Below, piece after piece: positions 63,787 through 64,000 of a stretch of 64,000 nt of DNA (position 1 is its first letter; each line of letters opens with the position of its first letter). A model generated the notes under the pieces. It was given only the letters and a program-made list of their open reading frames with translations. It was not told the origin of the DNA and searched no databases. The stretch comes from Alkalicoccus halolimnae (lineage in GTDB: Bacteria; Bacillota; Bacilli; Bacillales; Salisediminibacteriaceae), in assembly GCF_008014775.2 (NCBI RefSeq), contig NZ_CP144914.1:2666001-2730000 (forward strand), written 5' to 3'. A program made the position numbers and the translations under genes.

Positions 63787-64000
63787 TTAATGGCCGCTCA
63801 GATGGTATACGAGAATTCCGGCTGCCACTCCGACATTGAGTGATTCTGACTTTCCATGCAGCGGAATGTAAAGATTTTGATCGGTTTTTGCAAGCAGATC
63901 CGGGTCAACGCCGCTGCCTTCGTTTCCCATAAGAAGAGCGAACGATTCCTGAGGTTCTATAGCAGAATACGTGCTGCCGTTCAAGCTCGTACCAAACACC
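63787..64000 (-). CDS. ysgA: SpoU-family RNA 2'-O-methyltransferase, C-terminal part, cut by window edge
   Basis: The visible 70 residues contain the SPOUT trefoil-knot motifs: ALLMGNEGSGVDP (motif 2) and NLYIPLHGKSESLNVGVAAGIL (shown here as IPLHGKSESLNVGVAAGIL; motif 3), which bind S-adenosylmethionine. The position just upstream of pheS is that of ysgA in B. subtilis. The exact rRNA or tRNA target cannot be assigned from this part. Confidence 0.92.
   Translation of the reverse strand, partial: VFGTSLNGSTYSAIEPQESFALLMGNEGSGVDPDLLAKTDQNLYIPLHGKSESLNVGVAAGILVYHLSGH

Overview
The window is a piece of a low-to-mid GC Bacillaceae chromosome. Gene content and order follow the Bacillus subtilis hem-lon-clpX-tig / rph-racE / sdh / uvrC-trxA-etf-fad / mutS2-polX-zapA / pheST region almost gene for gene. 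Many proteins are acid-rich, which together with the gene set suggests a halophilic or haloalkaliphilic bacillus (inference, not proven here). Nearly all genes lie on the minus strand. Only the LiaF-like membrane protein (11.7 kb), yslB (35.2 kb), a MarR-MMPL pair (36.3-39.5 kb) and rnhC (58 kb) are on the plus strand.

Layout on the minus strand, from low to high coordinate: the 5' part of dat (D-amino acid transaminase); valS with a T-box leader; a NUDIX hydrolase; a 1.25-kb repeat-filled gap; the haem operon hemA-hemX-hemC-hemD-hemB-hemL (transcribed from 11.5 kb down to 5.2 kb); a second repeat gap; an orphan amino-acid ABC ATPase, ysxC, lonA, clpX, tig and a TPR protein; a third repeat gap with tRNA-Arg(UCU); ysnB, rdgB, rph; racE and a MarR regulator; the PTS core ptsH-ptsI behind glcT and a GlcT-type RNA antiterminator; an acyl-CoA thioesterase; sdhCAB; a KtrB-like K+ transporter; lysC; uvrC; trxA; etfBA-fadB-fadR and two tandem acyl-CoA ligases; a DUF350 protein with a tiny membrane peptide; mutS2, polX, cvpA, zapA; pheS-pheT with a T-box leader; and the 3' end of a SpoU-type RNA methyltransferase.

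How genes work together: the hem genes take glutamyl-tRNA to uroporphyrinogen III; sdhCAB, etfAB, fadB and the two ligases form a fatty-acid beta-oxidation and respiratory module under FadR, whose palindromes stand before fadR, before the upstream ligase and, unexpectedly, before the thioesterase. lonA, clpX and tig are proteostasis genes. Both aminoacyl-tRNA synthetase units (Val, Phe) carry T-boxes whose specifier triplets (GUC, UUC) can be read.

Three things stand out. (1) The intergenic gaps are filled with a modular family of about 130-nt imperfectly palindromic repeats. Their stems covary between copies while short unpaired motifs stay fixed, and in three copies the repeat rides inside an approximately 300-bp element with terminal inverted repeats. 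(2) Every sporulation or germination gene that B. subtilis has inside this block (spoVID/ysxE, lonB, gerM, gerE) is missing, suggesting an asporogenous lineage. (3) Several regulatory arrangements differ from B. subtilis: a RAT directly before ptsHI without ptsG, a FadR box before the thioesterase, and a 27-residue membrane peptide after yshE.
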